A DNA stretch of 64,000 nucleotides from Chlamydiia bacterium. Lineage in GTDB: Bacteria > Chlamydiota > Chlamydiia > Chlamydiales > 2-12-FULL-49-11. Under the pieces are notes generated by a model. The model was given only the letters and a program-made list of their open reading frames with translations, was not told the origin of the DNA and made no database searches. Made by a program: the position numbers and the translations under genes. Location of the stretch: positions 1-64,000 of the forward strand of contig JAJACI010000003.1 in the NCBI GenBank assembly GCA_022601595.1, read 5' to 3'. Each line of letters starts with the position of its first letter. Within the stretch, counting starts at the first letter, position 1. Positions 8,770 to 18,625 of this stretch are shown here, piece after piece.

Positions 8770-11700
8770 GCTATTTATGCTTATAATAGTAGATGAGGAA
8801 TGCGCCTTCTTCTTCTCTTTCCCCTTAAACAGTAGCAGGAATGTACTTGCTACAAAGAGGGTGGAGAGGGTTCCGATAATTACTCCCATCGTCATTAGGA
8901 AGGAGAAGTTGAAGATAGATTTCCCGCCTAGGATAACAAGTGATAGCAATACAACAAGCGTGGTTAGCGATGTCATTATGGTTCTCGATAGCGTCCTGTT
9001 AAGCGATAGGTTGATGATATCCTTGAAATTGGTTGTCTTCTTCACCTTCAGATCACTTCTGATCCTGTCAAATACGATGATGGTATCATTTAATGAATAT
9101 CCGATGATGGTCATTAATGCTGCTACCGTATTAAGATCTATGGATAGAGGAAGCCCAAAGAGCTTAAATATTCCAAGCACTGCAAGGGTTAGTAATAAGT
9201 CAAATCCTAAGCCGATGGTTGCTGAGATCGCATAGGTAAATTCAAAACGAATGGTGATATAGATAAGTATTGCAAGCAGCGCTAGCGCTAGTCCAAACAA
9301 AGCGTTGTTACGCATTGTCTCTGACATCTGCCCAGAGATATTAGAAAAATTCTTATCCAAGGTGGACATTGACTTTTCTGTTAAGGTAATGCCTTTTTTA
9401 TTTAGTATGCTTACTATGGAAGAGAGCTTTGGATTTTTCTCAAATGAATAGGTGATTGCATCAGAGCTTGCCCCTTTTCCTAGATCTGAAAAAATTCTTC
9501 CGGGATTATTTAAGGCGTTGCTTAAATAGATTTTTAATGTCCCTGAATTTTTTAGTTCTCTGATAGTAAATTCTGAAGAGCTTATTCCTGCCGATAGAAA
9601 AGCATCTGCAACTAGCTGCTTAGCAGAATGCTCTGCATCTTTTCCTGCTACTTCCACCTGAAGACTCATTCCGCCAGTAAAATCCATACCGAAAAGAGTT
9701 TTCCTTTGCTCAAATAACGTGATGCCTCCAATGAACATCACTACCACCGCGACGCCTGTTGCAATCTTTCCATATTTCATGAAAGATATCCCTGTATTTG
9801 GTATGAGATTTACCATTTTTAAGGTTTGCCCCTTCCCTTTTTTATACCAATAGTTAAAGAAGGTTCGTGTCATGTATAAGGCTGTAAACATTGAAGAAAC
9901 AATACCAATGATTAAAGTGAGCGCAAATCCTTTTACAGGTCCTGCATCAAAATTCAATAGAATCATTGCTGCTATGATGGTGGTGATATTGGAGTCAATA
10001 ATTGCTGTAAAAGCTTTCTTATACCCTTCAGATATGGCTCTGCCAAGATCGCCATGAGCGTCTAATTCTTCACGAATCCTCTCAAAAATGAGAACGTTTG
10101 CATCAACGGCCATTCCTATGGTTAAGATGATTCCAGCAATACCTGGTAAGGTTAATGCTGCTCCTAGATTTTGTAATACTGCCCAAATGATTAGGATGTT
10201 AAAGATCACTGCAATGGATGCAATAACACCTGCAAATCTATAGTATCCAATCATTAATGCCAAGACTGCTGCAAATGCAACACCCATTGCAAAAATACCT
10301 TGGGAACGCTCTTTTTGACCAAGATCTGGGCTAATAGATTCCTCAGATACAATTTCTGGAGTGTAGGTTAATGATCCTGCTCTCAGATCAGCAGCTAGTC
10401 GAGAAACCTCTTTTTGGGTAAAGGATCCTGTTATCCTTCCACTGTCTTTTAATGCATCTTGTAAACGTGGCATACTGATAACTTTACCATTTAATACTGC
10501 AGATAGACGCCATCCTTGGCCGCCTGTGTATTTTGAGTACTTCTCTTCTGTTAGCTGTGACGTTGCAAAAAGAGAGGTCCAATTATATAGCGTTTCTCTT
10601 GGGCTCTCTGCTTTTCCTGGGGTGGAAGAGTTGATGGTAAAAGATAAATAGTTTCCACTTGATGGATCATATCCTGAGTTCACCTCTTTTAATGATGCAC
10701 CTTCTAAAGCGTAGTTATTAAAGATAACAATCAGAGGATTGCTGCTTCCTTGCCAATCTCTATAGCTGTCCCCTTCGAGTACTCCAATTTTTGAAATAGT
10801 ATCATTTATCTCTGAGGACATTGAGCTATTAACAGGATCTGCAAGAGCAAGGCCATTATCTAAAAGGACCCTTCCAGCATCACTTCTCGGCAGATTAGCT
10901 GACTGCTCTTCACTGTCGCCATATAGATGTGTAAAAGCAATTTTGTTGATGCTCTCTGTATCTGTTCTGTTGGTAACAAGCGCCTCATTCCAAACTTCTT
11001 GTAAAAATCTAGCGGTAGAGCTGCCTAGATCTCTGTTATGCATAGAGAATTTTTCATTTACAATATGAAAGGTCATAGAAGAGGAGGTGATTAATTCTGA
11101 TGCTGATAGACTTTGTGTCGCTGGAAAATCGAGCGTAATATGTGATCCCTCTTTACGGATAGTCACATCAGATACACCCATTTTATTTACGCGGCGATAC
11201 AGTTCATTAATACCTTGGTTAAGGTCTGCCTCTTTGGTTACGATGTTATTCTGCTTATCCTTTAAAGCGACTCTAACAGTTGTTCCGCCAGCAAGATCAA
11301 GACCCCAATGAAGGATTTTTCTCTCATCGCCTCTAAAGTACTTGGTCCAGGATAATGCAATATTGCTAAAAAAGGTACTTTTTGTTGGAGCAGGGATCAT
11401 CATATGACCCTCTGATTTAGGGTTGGCAATGGACTGATTGTAATCATCTTTCCATTTCAATAGATCACGGTGCTCTTTATTCTCAATTTCATTTAAAGTG
11501 AGTATTCTATTTCTTCTATCAGAAAGTTCTAATACCGCATATTTCCCGCCACCTGTAACGGCCCACTCTTCACGAGTTGCAGCAAGAAGGGATCCTGCAA
11601 AATCTGGAATTTCATAGATAAGATCTCCCTTGAACTCTTCTCCAAAAGGATAAGAATTTCCCAGGTAAGTACGAGCGCTCGACTGTCTTAATAACGCCCC

Positions 11701-13344
11701 TAAACTCATTAAATCATTATGGACATTTTCGCCCTCTTCCATCTGATTCTCAGAAGTTAAATTATCGTATAATGTAAGTAAATCCTTTCCTACAACGTAG
11801 ATGGAAGAATTTTTAAACCCTTGGGGGGCAGGTGTGTTTTCTAAAACAGGGGAGTATAGAGCTAGTTTAAAGTGTTTATCTTGTTCTGAAAGCTTTGAAT
11901 AGGCGTCCCAGCTTATAATCTCATAGTTTTCTTTACTAAGCGAATCTGAATTTCTTTTCCAGTACCTTTTTAAAGATTTTTCTAGGCAGGAGAGTTTTTT
12001 CTCTGCCACTTTTTTAAGATCAAATTTTAAAAGAGCGGTTGCATCTTGGAGGCCTTCTAGGTTAAGAGAGAAAGTTGCTCCATTTTTTTGAATTTCTTCA
12101 CCGGTAAGCCCTTTTATTTTAGCAATTTCATCATACACTAACTGGTAAATCTTTTGTTTTTTTGCAGCAGTTTGTTTTTCACTATAAGCAAGAAGCTCTG
12201 GTGAAACTTGAATCTTAACGGTATGCTCGGGGTAGTTTACTGAAATATCAGAAATAATAGGATTTAAATCCCCTGTAGACAGGGTAAATACATCTTGTTT
12301 TTCAATCTTTTTGTTGCGTAGTTCAGCTAAGAGCTGGCTCTTTTCTTTAAAAGTTTGCTCTTTGATCAAGATGCTTTTCTTTGTCTGTAAAACAGTGAGA
12401 GCATTTAATAGCGTCATCTCATGACGGTCTAATGTTCTTAGTCGAGAGATCTCTGCGATGGTCCCATCAGCCATGTCAATTTCTTGCTTAGCTATTGTTT
12501 CTTTTAAGGTGATTTTCTCTTGTAGAAGGGCATCTTTGCTCGCTTGAACCCCTTTCACGCAGGAGTCGTATAACTCTTGAGCCGAATATCTATGTGATCT
12601 AAAAATAGAGGCATAGAATGTCTCTAGCAGGTGGGGGTTATTTGCAAAAAGTGTTTTGTAAGAAAGGAGGGACTCGGAGATGCTTAAAAAGAATGGCATT
12701 TTTTGTGCAGCACTTAAGCTGCTGAAAGTTTTTTCTATATTTTGTGTTTCCTTAGATTCTGAGCAAGCAGCTGCCATCAGTTCAAACACTCTGTCATCTA
12801 AAATATTGCGGTAGCCAGGGGTAAAAGATCCTTTTTCATCATGCATCTGTACAAAGGAAAAGTACTCTTCTACCTTATTTGTATCAAAATGAATAGGTAT
12901 TTCTCTTTTTAAAATAACTGTCTTATTATCTATAATTTCAGAAATAGTTCTTTTGCCAGTGCTTGAGGTTTCATAGGGAACAATACGTTTTGGGAAGAAG
13001 GGGATGAGTGTTCCTGCTTTGGTCATATGCGTCTTAAACAGGCGAGCTTCTTTTTCAGCGGCAAAGGATACGCTTACCAAATCTGGATCTTTTGTGGTGA
13101 AAGATATTTTAGGAGACTTAATATGTAAAAGGTTGCAGTAGGACTGTATCCATTTTACGGTTTCTGTTTCGAGCTTATTTACCCTTTTGGCAATGTTTTG
13201 GCTCTCTAAAAGAGCTTTTTCCTTGCTGATAGGGGCATTTAAGTTGTTACTATAAAAGAATAGGGTGGGTAGGATGTTATATAAGGTTAAGGCCGAAACG
13301 GCTAATATAACATATAAGGCTTTTCTTTTTTGCGCTTGTTTCAT
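8767..13344 (-). CDS. secDF: Fused SecD-SecF protein-export protein with large N-terminal insertion
   Basis: SecD (HWGLDLAGGTTVRV, AVDANVLIFERIREEL) and SecF (GMDFTGG, LNDTIIVFDRIR) signatures in one 1525-aa ORF; stop from family-1 terminus. Confidence 0.95.
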   Translation of the reverse strand: MKQAQKRKALYVILAVSALTLYNILPTLFFYSNNLNAPISKEKALLESQNIAKRVNKLETETVKWIQSYCNLLHIKSPKISFTTKDPDLVSVSFAAEKEARLFKTHMTKAGTLIPFFPKRIVPYETSSTGKRTISEIIDNKTVILKREIPIHFDTNKVEEYFSFVQMHDEKGSFTPGYRNILDDRVFELMAAACSESKETQNIEKTFSSLSAAQKMPFFLSISESLLSYKTLFANNPHLLETFYASIFRSHRYSAQELYDSCVKGVQASKDALLQEKITLKETIAKQEIDMADGTIAEISRLRTLDRHEMTLLNALTVLQTKKSILIKEQTFKEKSQLLAELRNKKIEKQDVFTLSTGDLNPIISDISVNYPEHTVKIQVSPELLAYSEKQTAAKKQKIYQLVYDEIAKIKGLTGEEIQKNGATFSLNLEGLQDATALLKFDLKKVAEKKLSCLEKSLKRYWKRNSDSLSKENYEIISWDAYSKLSEQDKHFKLALYSPVLENTPAPQGFKNSSIYVVGKDLLTLYDNLTSENQMEEGENVHNDLMSLGALLRQSSARTYLGNSYPFGEEFKGDLIYEIPDFAGSLLAATREEWAVTGGGKYAVLELSDRRNRILTLNEIENKEHRDLLKWKDDYNQSIANPKSEGHMMIPAPTKSTFFSNIALSWTKYFRGDERKILHWGLDLAGGTTVRVALKDKQNNIVTKEADLNQGINELYRRVNKMGVSDVTIRKEGSHITLDFPATQSLSASELITSSSMTFHIVNEKFSMHNRDLGSSTARFLQEVWNEALVTNRTDTESINKIAFTHLYGDSEEQSANLPRSDAGRVLLDNGLALADPVNSSMSSEINDTISKIGVLEGDSYRDWQGSSNPLIVIFNNYALEGASLKEVNSGYDPSSGNYLSFTINSSTPGKAESPRETLYNWTSLFATSQLTEEKYSKYTGGQGWRLSAVLNGKVISMPRLQDALKDSGRITGSFTQKEVSRLAADLRAGSLTYTPEIVSEESISPDLGQKERSQGIFAMGVAFAAVLALMIGYYRFAGVIASIAVIFNILIIWAVLQNLGAALTLPGIAGIILTIGMAVDANVLIFERIREELDAHGDLGRAISEGYKKAFTAIIDSNITTIIAAMILLNFDAGPVKGFALTLIIGIVSSMFTALYMTRTFFNYWYKKGKGQTLKMVNLIPNTGISFMKYGKIATGVAVVVMFIGGITLFEQRKTLFGMDFTGGMSLQVEVAGKDAEHSAKQLVADAFLSAGISSSEFTIRELKNSGTLKIYLSNALNNPGRIFSDLGKGASSDAITYSFEKNPKLSSIVSILNKKGITLTEKSMSTLDKNFSNISGQMSETMRNNALFGLALALLAILIYITIRFEFTYAISATIGLGFDLLLTLAVLGIFKLFGLPLSIDLNTVAALMTIIGYSLNDTIIVFDRIRSDLKVKKTTNFKDIINLSLNRTLSRTIMTSLTTLVVLLSLVILGGKSIFNFSFLMTMGVIIGTLSTLFVASTFLLLFKGKEKKKAHSSSTIISINS

Positions 13345-13487
13345 AGTAGGGATCTCTTTAAAATTTTTCTGAAAGAAAGAGTTTATTCGATTTTAAATGA
13401 AATGTCAATCCTCGAAATGGAGTACATTTAGAATATTCTAGTAAAGAATATCTACTCTTGTTAAACTTGTAAGAACTTTATAAGGAA

Positions 13488-14237
13488 ATGATGACCCAAG
13501 TGCTTTCTAAACTATCTACAGACACTACCAGCGTCAGGATACAGGGCGTGCCAGAGCATGTCGCTATTATTATGGATGGGAATAGACGTTTTGCTAGAAA
13601 AGAGTGTATATCTACCGAGGAAGGGCACCTAAGGGGCGCTAAAAATCTTTTTAAAATCACAGAATCTGCAGTTGCATTTGGCGTTAAGGTCTTAACGGTC
13701 TATGCTTTTTCTACAGAAAATTGGTTGAGAAGTGATCCTGAAATACAGTCACTATTTCATATTTTTGAGCACACTTTACAAGAAATGCTTCCCATTTTAT
13801 TAGAAAATAATATCAAGCTATCAACGATAGGTGATCTTGCTCCCTTCCCTATGTCTCTAAAGACGCTTTTATATGAAGTAAAGCACGCAACAAAAGATTC
13901 CTCGGGCTTAGAGCTTGTTTTAGCTGTTAATTATGGCGGACGTGATGATATTACTTCTGCAGTAAAATCTATTGTTAAAGATGTTATTTCTGGAAAACTT
14001 ATTGAAACAGATATTTCCGAGGAGTTAATTGGACAGAATCTTTATACCGCACGCTGGAAAGATCCTGATTTATTGATACGCACAAGCGGAGAGTGGCGAG
14101 TAAGTAATTTTTTATTATGGCAAATTTCCTATACGGAAATCTATATTGCAAAAACGCTATGGCCTGATTTTACGGTAGAGAATTTTAGGGAAGCTATTGA
14201 AGCTTACGGAATGAGAAATAAACGGTTAGGGGGATAG
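13488..14237 (+). CDS. uppS: Undecaprenyl pyrophosphate synthase
   Basis: HVAIIMDGNRRFAR, YAFSTENW, DLLIRTSGE motifs. Confidence 0.96.
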   Translation: MMTQVLSKLSTDTTSVRIQGVPEHVAIIMDGNRRFARKECISTEEGHLRGAKNLFKITESAVAFGVKVLTVYAFSTENWLRSDPEIQSLFHIFEHTLQEMLPILLENNIKLSTIGDLAPFPMSLKTLLYEVKHATKDSSGLELVLAVNYGGRDDITSAVKSIVKDVISGKLIETDISEELIGQNLYTARWKDPDLLIRTSGEWRVSNFLLWQISYTEIYIAKTLWPDFTVENFREAIEAYGMRNKRLGG

Positions 14238-15101
14238 ATGGAAAAATTTGCTGACTTAAAAAATAGGTTGTTAATATCTTGCGTGGTAATTGCTTTTGTT
14301 ACCATTTTTATTTTATTTTCAGGGCATCCTGTGATGACTGTTATTGTTATGTTCATTGCCGCAATCACCGGCGTAGGCGCAATATGGGAATATGTAGAGT
14401 TTTTAAAAACAAAATCTATACATTTGCCCTTTATTTTGCTTGCCATTTTTACAGCTCTGCTTATTTTTACCAATTATCTACAGATTTTAAACTATAGTAT
14501 TACCGGTATTACTCAAATTATGCTTGGATTATTCATCCTCGCAATCTTTTTATACTATTTTTCTAAAGTGGATGAAGCAATTGTTCATATCTCCACCTGT
14601 TTGTTTGGGATCGTCTACATTCTTGTTCCATTGAGTTTAATGATTAGGATTTTATATCCTGAAACCATTGTCCATGTGCCGATGAATGGTAAACTATGGC
14701 TAACTTATTTGATAAGTGTGACAAAGATTACCGATATTGGGGGGTATTTTTTAGGAACAAGGTGGGGAAAAAGTAAACTTGCTCCAAATATTAGCCCTGG
14801 AAAAACTTTGGTGGGATCTATTGGCGGTTTTATCTTTGCTCTTTGCTTGAGCCTCCTTTTCTACTTGTTTTCCCATTTTTTTCCAGAATTTCATTTTTCT
14901 CTAACCTTTGTCCAAGCGCTGATATTGGGTGGATTGATTGGTATTTTTGGACAAATTGGTGACCTTGCTGAATCTTTGCTAAAAAGGGATGCGAAAGTGA
15001 AGGATAGTAACTCTATTCCAGGTGTTGGAGGGGTGCTTGATAATTTAGATTCCCTCTTATTTACAGCGCCTATTGTATATATATTTATTAAAAACATGTA
15101 A
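14238..15101 (+). CDS. cdsA: Phosphatidate cytidylyltransferase
   Basis: Multi-TM; C-terminal GQIGDLAESLLKRDAKVKDSNSIPGVGGVLDNLDS signature. Confidence 0.95.
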   Translation: MEKFADLKNRLLISCVVIAFVTIFILFSGHPVMTVIVMFIAAITGVGAIWEYVEFLKTKSIHLPFILLAIFTALLIFTNYLQILNYSITGITQIMLGLFILAIFLYYFSKVDEAIVHISTCLFGIVYILVPLSLMIRILYPETIVHVPMNGKLWLTYLISVTKITDIGGYFLGTRWGKSKLAPNISPGKTLVGSIGGFIFALCLSLLFYLFSHFFPEFHFSLTFVQALILGGLIGIFGQIGDLAESLLKRDAKVKDSNSIPGVGGVLDNLDSLLFTAPIVYIFIKNM

Positions 15102-15105
15102 GATT

Positions 15106-16461
15106 ATGAAAAAATGTATAAAAGTAACTATTGATGGGCCTTCTGCGTCAGGGAAATCAACCGTTGCGAAAAAACTTGCGAAAAAACTTTCTTATATGCA
15201 CTTGGATACAGGTGCTATATATAGAGCTATTGCTTTACACTTTAAAGAATTAAACGTCTTGGATGCCTCTGATGATAAGCTGAAGGTTGCTTTATCCTCT
15301 TTCTCTTACCATTTTACTGGCTATGATGAAAATAAACGCCACTATTTAAATGATAGAGACATTACTCAAGAACTTCGCTGTAGAGAGATATCTGATCTTT
15401 CATCCATTATATCTACAAATGTGGTTGTTCGCTCTTTTGCAACAGACCTTCAACGATCTTTTGCTGAGCAGTTTAACGTAGTGGTTGAGGGAAGAGATAC
15501 CGGGTCTGTTGTTTTTCCTGATGCAGATATTAAGTTTTACCTAGATGCTGATCCTATCGAACGAGCAAAACGGCGTTTTTCGGAACTAAAGGCTAAACAT
15601 GGATATCAGGATTTAACCAAAGAAGAGATTGATGCTGATTTAAAAGAGAGGGACAACAGAGATTTAAAAAGAGAGCTCTCTCCCCTTGTTTGTCCAGAAG
15701 GGGCGCTAAAAGTGGATACAACCTCTTTAACCGTTTCACAAATCGTTGCAAAACTTACTTATGAAGTGAAAAAAAAAGCTCCTTTGCGCTTTGCTAGCCC
15801 GACCTATTACTGTAGCTATAAAGGAAAAAAATGCTCTTTCATGTACCTGTTGACCAAATGGGTATTTGGAGCTTATTTTAAGATCTTTCACACCTACAAA
15901 GTGGAAGGACTAGAAAATTTTAAAAATGATTGCCCGGCAATTATTGCTTGTAATCATGTTTCTTTTTTAGATCCTCCTATGCTTGGCTGCGCCTCTCCTG
16001 AGGTAATCCACTGCCTTGCTAAACGGGCTTTGTATAAATCTAGATTTATGAGCTGGTGGTTGCATAAAATTAATACCTATCCGGTATCTGGCGCATCTGA
16101 TGATAAGACGGTGATGAAAAAAGTTTTAGCCTTGCTTCTGAAAGGGGAGAAAGTTTTGATTTTCCCTGAGGGGACACGCGGTAAAGACGGAACCGTTCAG
16201 CCACTTCGTAAAGGGCTTGCTCTTTTTGCCGATAAAGGGAAGGCTAAAGTAATTCCTGCAGCTGTTATTGGCCCAGAACATGCCTTGCCAGTTAATAAGA
16301 AATTCCCTAAACTTTTCACTAAATTGACTGTTGCTTTTGGTCCTCCTGTATATTATAGAGAAATTCTTAAAGAGGTGAAGGATAAAAAGAAGGCAAGAGA
16401 GATTTTTTTAGAAAGGGTACAAAACGAAATTCAATCATTAATCGATAAGTATAAAAATTAG
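15106..16461 (+). CDS. cmk-plsC: Fused cytidylate kinase and 1-acyl-sn-glycerol-3-phosphate acyltransferase
   Basis: N-term TIDGPSASGKSTVAKKLA and VVEGRDTGSVVFP (Cmk); C-term NHVSFLDPP and FPEGTRGKDG (PlsC) in one uninterrupted ORF. Confidence 0.93.
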   Translation: MKKCIKVTIDGPSASGKSTVAKKLAKKLSYMHLDTGAIYRAIALHFKELNVLDASDDKLKVALSSFSYHFTGYDENKRHYLNDRDITQELRCREISDLSSIISTNVVVRSFATDLQRSFAEQFNVVVEGRDTGSVVFPDADIKFYLDADPIERAKRRFSELKAKHGYQDLTKEEIDADLKERDNRDLKRELSPLVCPEGALKVDTTSLTVSQIVAKLTYEVKKKAPLRFASPTYYCSYKGKKCSFMYLLTKWVFGAYFKIFHTYKVEGLENFKNDCPAIIACNHVSFLDPPMLGCASPEVIHCLAKRALYKSRFMSWWLHKINTYPVSGASDDKTVMKKVLALLLKGEKVLIFPEGTRGKDGTVQPLRKGLALFADKGKAKVIPAAVIGPEHALPVNKKFPKLFTKLTVAFGPPVYYREILKEVKDKKKAREIFLERVQNEIQSLIDKYKN

Positions 16462-16475
16462 TAAAAGGAGAAAAT

Positions 16476-16784
16476 ATGTCTGTAAAAGAATTAAATCAAT
16501 CAGAGTTTGAAGAGGCGATAGGCGCAGATGAAGTGGTTGTAGTAGATTTTTACGCTGAATGGTGCGGCCCTTGCAAAATGCTCAAACCTATTTTAGAAGA
16601 AGTTAGCAATGAAAATGTAACCGTTTACTCAGTAAATGTTGATGAAAATAAAGATCTTTCTACAAAATATCAAATTTCATCTATCCCAACCGTTCTTCTC
16701 TTTAAAGGGGGCAAGCAGATTGATCAATTTGTGGGCCTTAAAGAGAAGGAAGAAATCCTTGCTTTAGTAAAAGGACATGCTTAA
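16476..16784 (+). CDS. trxA: Thioredoxin
   Basis: WCGPCK active site; stop codon from family-1 terminus. Confidence 0.96.
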   Translation: MSVKELNQSEFEEAIGADEVVVVDFYAEWCGPCKMLKPILEEVSNENVTVYSVNVDENKDLSTKYQISSIPTVLLFKGGKQIDQFVGLKEKEEILALVKGHA

Positions 16785-16947
16785 GGAGACTCTGATAAAC
16801 AAGCAGTTTTATAATTTTCCAGATTTCTTATTAATCCTATTTTTCGCTGCGCCCCATCCCTACAGGATGCAGCTTACTCCAAAATCGGATGTATTTCAAA
16901 AAATCTGAAGAAATTCTAAAAAGTGCAGTTTATCAGACTCTCCTTAA
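16781..16947 (-). repeat. Family-1 palindromic element (full copy)
   Basis: TTAAGGAGACTCTGATAAAC...CATCCCTACAGGATG...CTCTCCTTAA. Confidence 0.92.
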
Positions 16948-16981
16948 TTATTTGGGCGTATTTTCCTCTGTATCTCTTCCA

Positions 16982-17029
16982 CTATTTCGGGCCCTTATGT
17001 ATCACCTGTACACAACAGGCCCGAAATAG
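16982..17029. repeat. 12-bp perfect stem with 24-nt loop resembling family-2 architecture
   Basis: CTATTTCGGGCC [CTTATGTATCACCTGTACACAACA] GGCCCGAAATAG. Confidence 0.6.
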
Positions 17030-17116
17030 AAAAGATCATTTAGTTGTTGTTTTACCTTCTAATAAATATCAGAATATGCTATTTTTTCCCCAAAATTTAT
17101 ACTCAAGGAGCCTGTT

Positions 17117-17926
17117 ATGGAAAGAATGACTATTGAAAGAGGAAATACATTTCACCAACTTGTTCTGCAAAGCAGTCAACGTATTGAACATCTTCGCAAC
17201 CAATCCCCGCAGCTTAAAAGAATAGGGGATCTTCTTAAAAGACTACCTACTTTTAGAGAAACGGTAACTGAAATTCAGCATTCTGGGTCTAGCAGTAGGA
17301 GAGAGTTTAGAAAAAGAGTCCATGCATCCCTATTTTTTGGCAAAGGGAGTTTAGAGGAACTTAATGCACGTCAAAAAAAGGATTGGACGATGTCTGTGTA
17401 TAGGACTATTAATTATTTAGTTTCTATAGGTATGAAAGATGACACCTTACATTGGGCTAGGGAATTTCGCTCATTGCCTAGATATGAAATTAGAATGGAT
17501 AATCTTATTCTAGTTAGTATTAGGGACGGTAAGCTTGTAGCTGCCAGGATGATCATTGATATACTGCCAGAGAGTTTTGCCAAGGTTCAATATGTAAAAG
17601 ATTTAATGTGTGCAATGGTAAAAAATAAACAATATCAAGTTGCATGGGATTATATGAATCAAACCTATAGAAGTTTTTCTTTGGAGATTAGAAGAAAGTT
17701 GTTTTGTACTGTTCAAGGGGCTTATACTAGATTGCAAAAAGCTTATATTCAAGAAGGAGCGCTAGATTTTGCTGAAAAATGTGCTTTTGTAAAAATACCT
17801 TCTGACCCTGCACATGTCAATTATACAAAATGCTATCAAAGAAGTAGAATAGAAGATCTTGCCGGTGCCTATAGCCAAGCAGATGATGACGAAAACGCCA
17901 ATAGAATTTTGTCGCATTTAAAATAA
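17117..17926 (+). CDS. Lineage-specific hypothetical protein, predicted all-helical, possibly repeat-like
   Basis: 269-aa ORF between two family-1 copies; no recognised motif. Confidence 0.7.
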   Translation: MERMTIERGNTFHQLVLQSSQRIEHLRNQSPQLKRIGDLLKRLPTFRETVTEIQHSGSSSRREFRKRVHASLFFGKGSLEELNARQKKDWTMSVYRTINYLVSIGMKDDTLHWAREFRSLPRYEIRMDNLILVSIRDGKLVAARMIIDILPESFAKVQYVKDLMCAMVKNKQYQVAWDYMNQTYRSFSLEIRRKLFCTVQGAYTRLQKAYIQEGALDFAEKCAFVKIPSDPAHVNYTKCYQRSRIEDLAGAYSQADDDENANRILSHLK

Positions 17927-17944
17927 AGCTGTAGGTTCCAGAGC

Positions 17945-18088
17945 CTTCCAGATTTCTTATAAATCCTATTTTTTGCTGCGCTCCATCCCTACGGGGATGC
18001 AGCTTACTCCACAATCGGATGTATTTTAAAAATCTGAAGAAATTCTAAAAAGTGTAGTTTATCAGAGTCTCCTTCAGAGTCTCCTTAA
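17945..18088 (-). repeat. Family-1 element, left-truncated, with duplicated right terminus
   Basis: ...CATCCCTACGGGGATG...CAGAGTCTCCTTCAGAGTCTCCTTAA. Confidence 0.9.
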
Positions 18089-18150
18089 GCAGGGTATGGG
18101 ACAGCGTCCCATAATCTTCTTTAGATGTGCTTTACAGTCAGGGCGGAGCC

Positions 18151-18606
18151 CTAATGGATGGCACAGAAGCTTTGTTGGCGGAGGGCCTCGAAGACGGTGA
18201 CGGCTACGGCGTTGGAGAGGTTTAGACAGCGCGCATCTTTATGAATGGGTAGGGTGACAAAGTCCTCAGCCCACATCTCCCAAGCATAAGAGGGCAGTCC
18301 TTTTGTCTCGCTGCCAAATATTAAAATCGCATTTTCTTTTATCTCTGTCTCATACAAGCTTTTTGGAGCTTTGCTGGAGAGGAAATATTTTGGGCGCGTA
18401 TCATCTTTTAGATACTCTTTTAGAGAGGGGACGGTGTTTACTTGTACGCCGAGAAAGTAATCGAGGCCTGCACGCCTCAGTCTTTTTTCTGATAAGTCAA
18501 AGCCGAGAGGGGTTATGAGCGTTAATTTCGATTTGGTTGCTTTACAGAGCCTGATTATATTACCCGTATTTTGGGGTATATCAGGCTCAAAGAGTATTAT
18601 TTCCAT
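18151..18606 (-). CDS. trmL: tRNA (cytidine/uridine-34 2'-O)-methyltransferase, SpoU/TrmL family
   Basis: MEIILFEPDIPQNTGNIIRLC and LNLSNAVAVTVFEALRQ. Confidence 0.93.
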   Translation of the reverse strand: MEIILFEPDIPQNTGNIIRLCKATKSKLTLITPLGFDLSEKRLRRAGLDYFLGVQVNTVPSLKEYLKDDTRPKYFLSSKAPKSLYETEIKENAILIFGSETKGLPSYAWEMWAEDFVTLPIHKDARCLNLSNAVAVTVFEALRQQSFCAIH

Positions 18607-18625
18607 TGTGATCTTTTTTTATCTG

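Noticed and set aside
8777-9235. 152-aa plus-strand ORF and other ORFs antisense to secDF, rsmA, surA-like and aspS
   Set aside because: They overlap strongly supported genes on the other strand and show no independent motifs or start signals.
14279-14497. ORF overlapping cdsA in another frame
   Set aside because: Fully inside a well-supported gene and Cys/Arg/His-rich without family resemblance.
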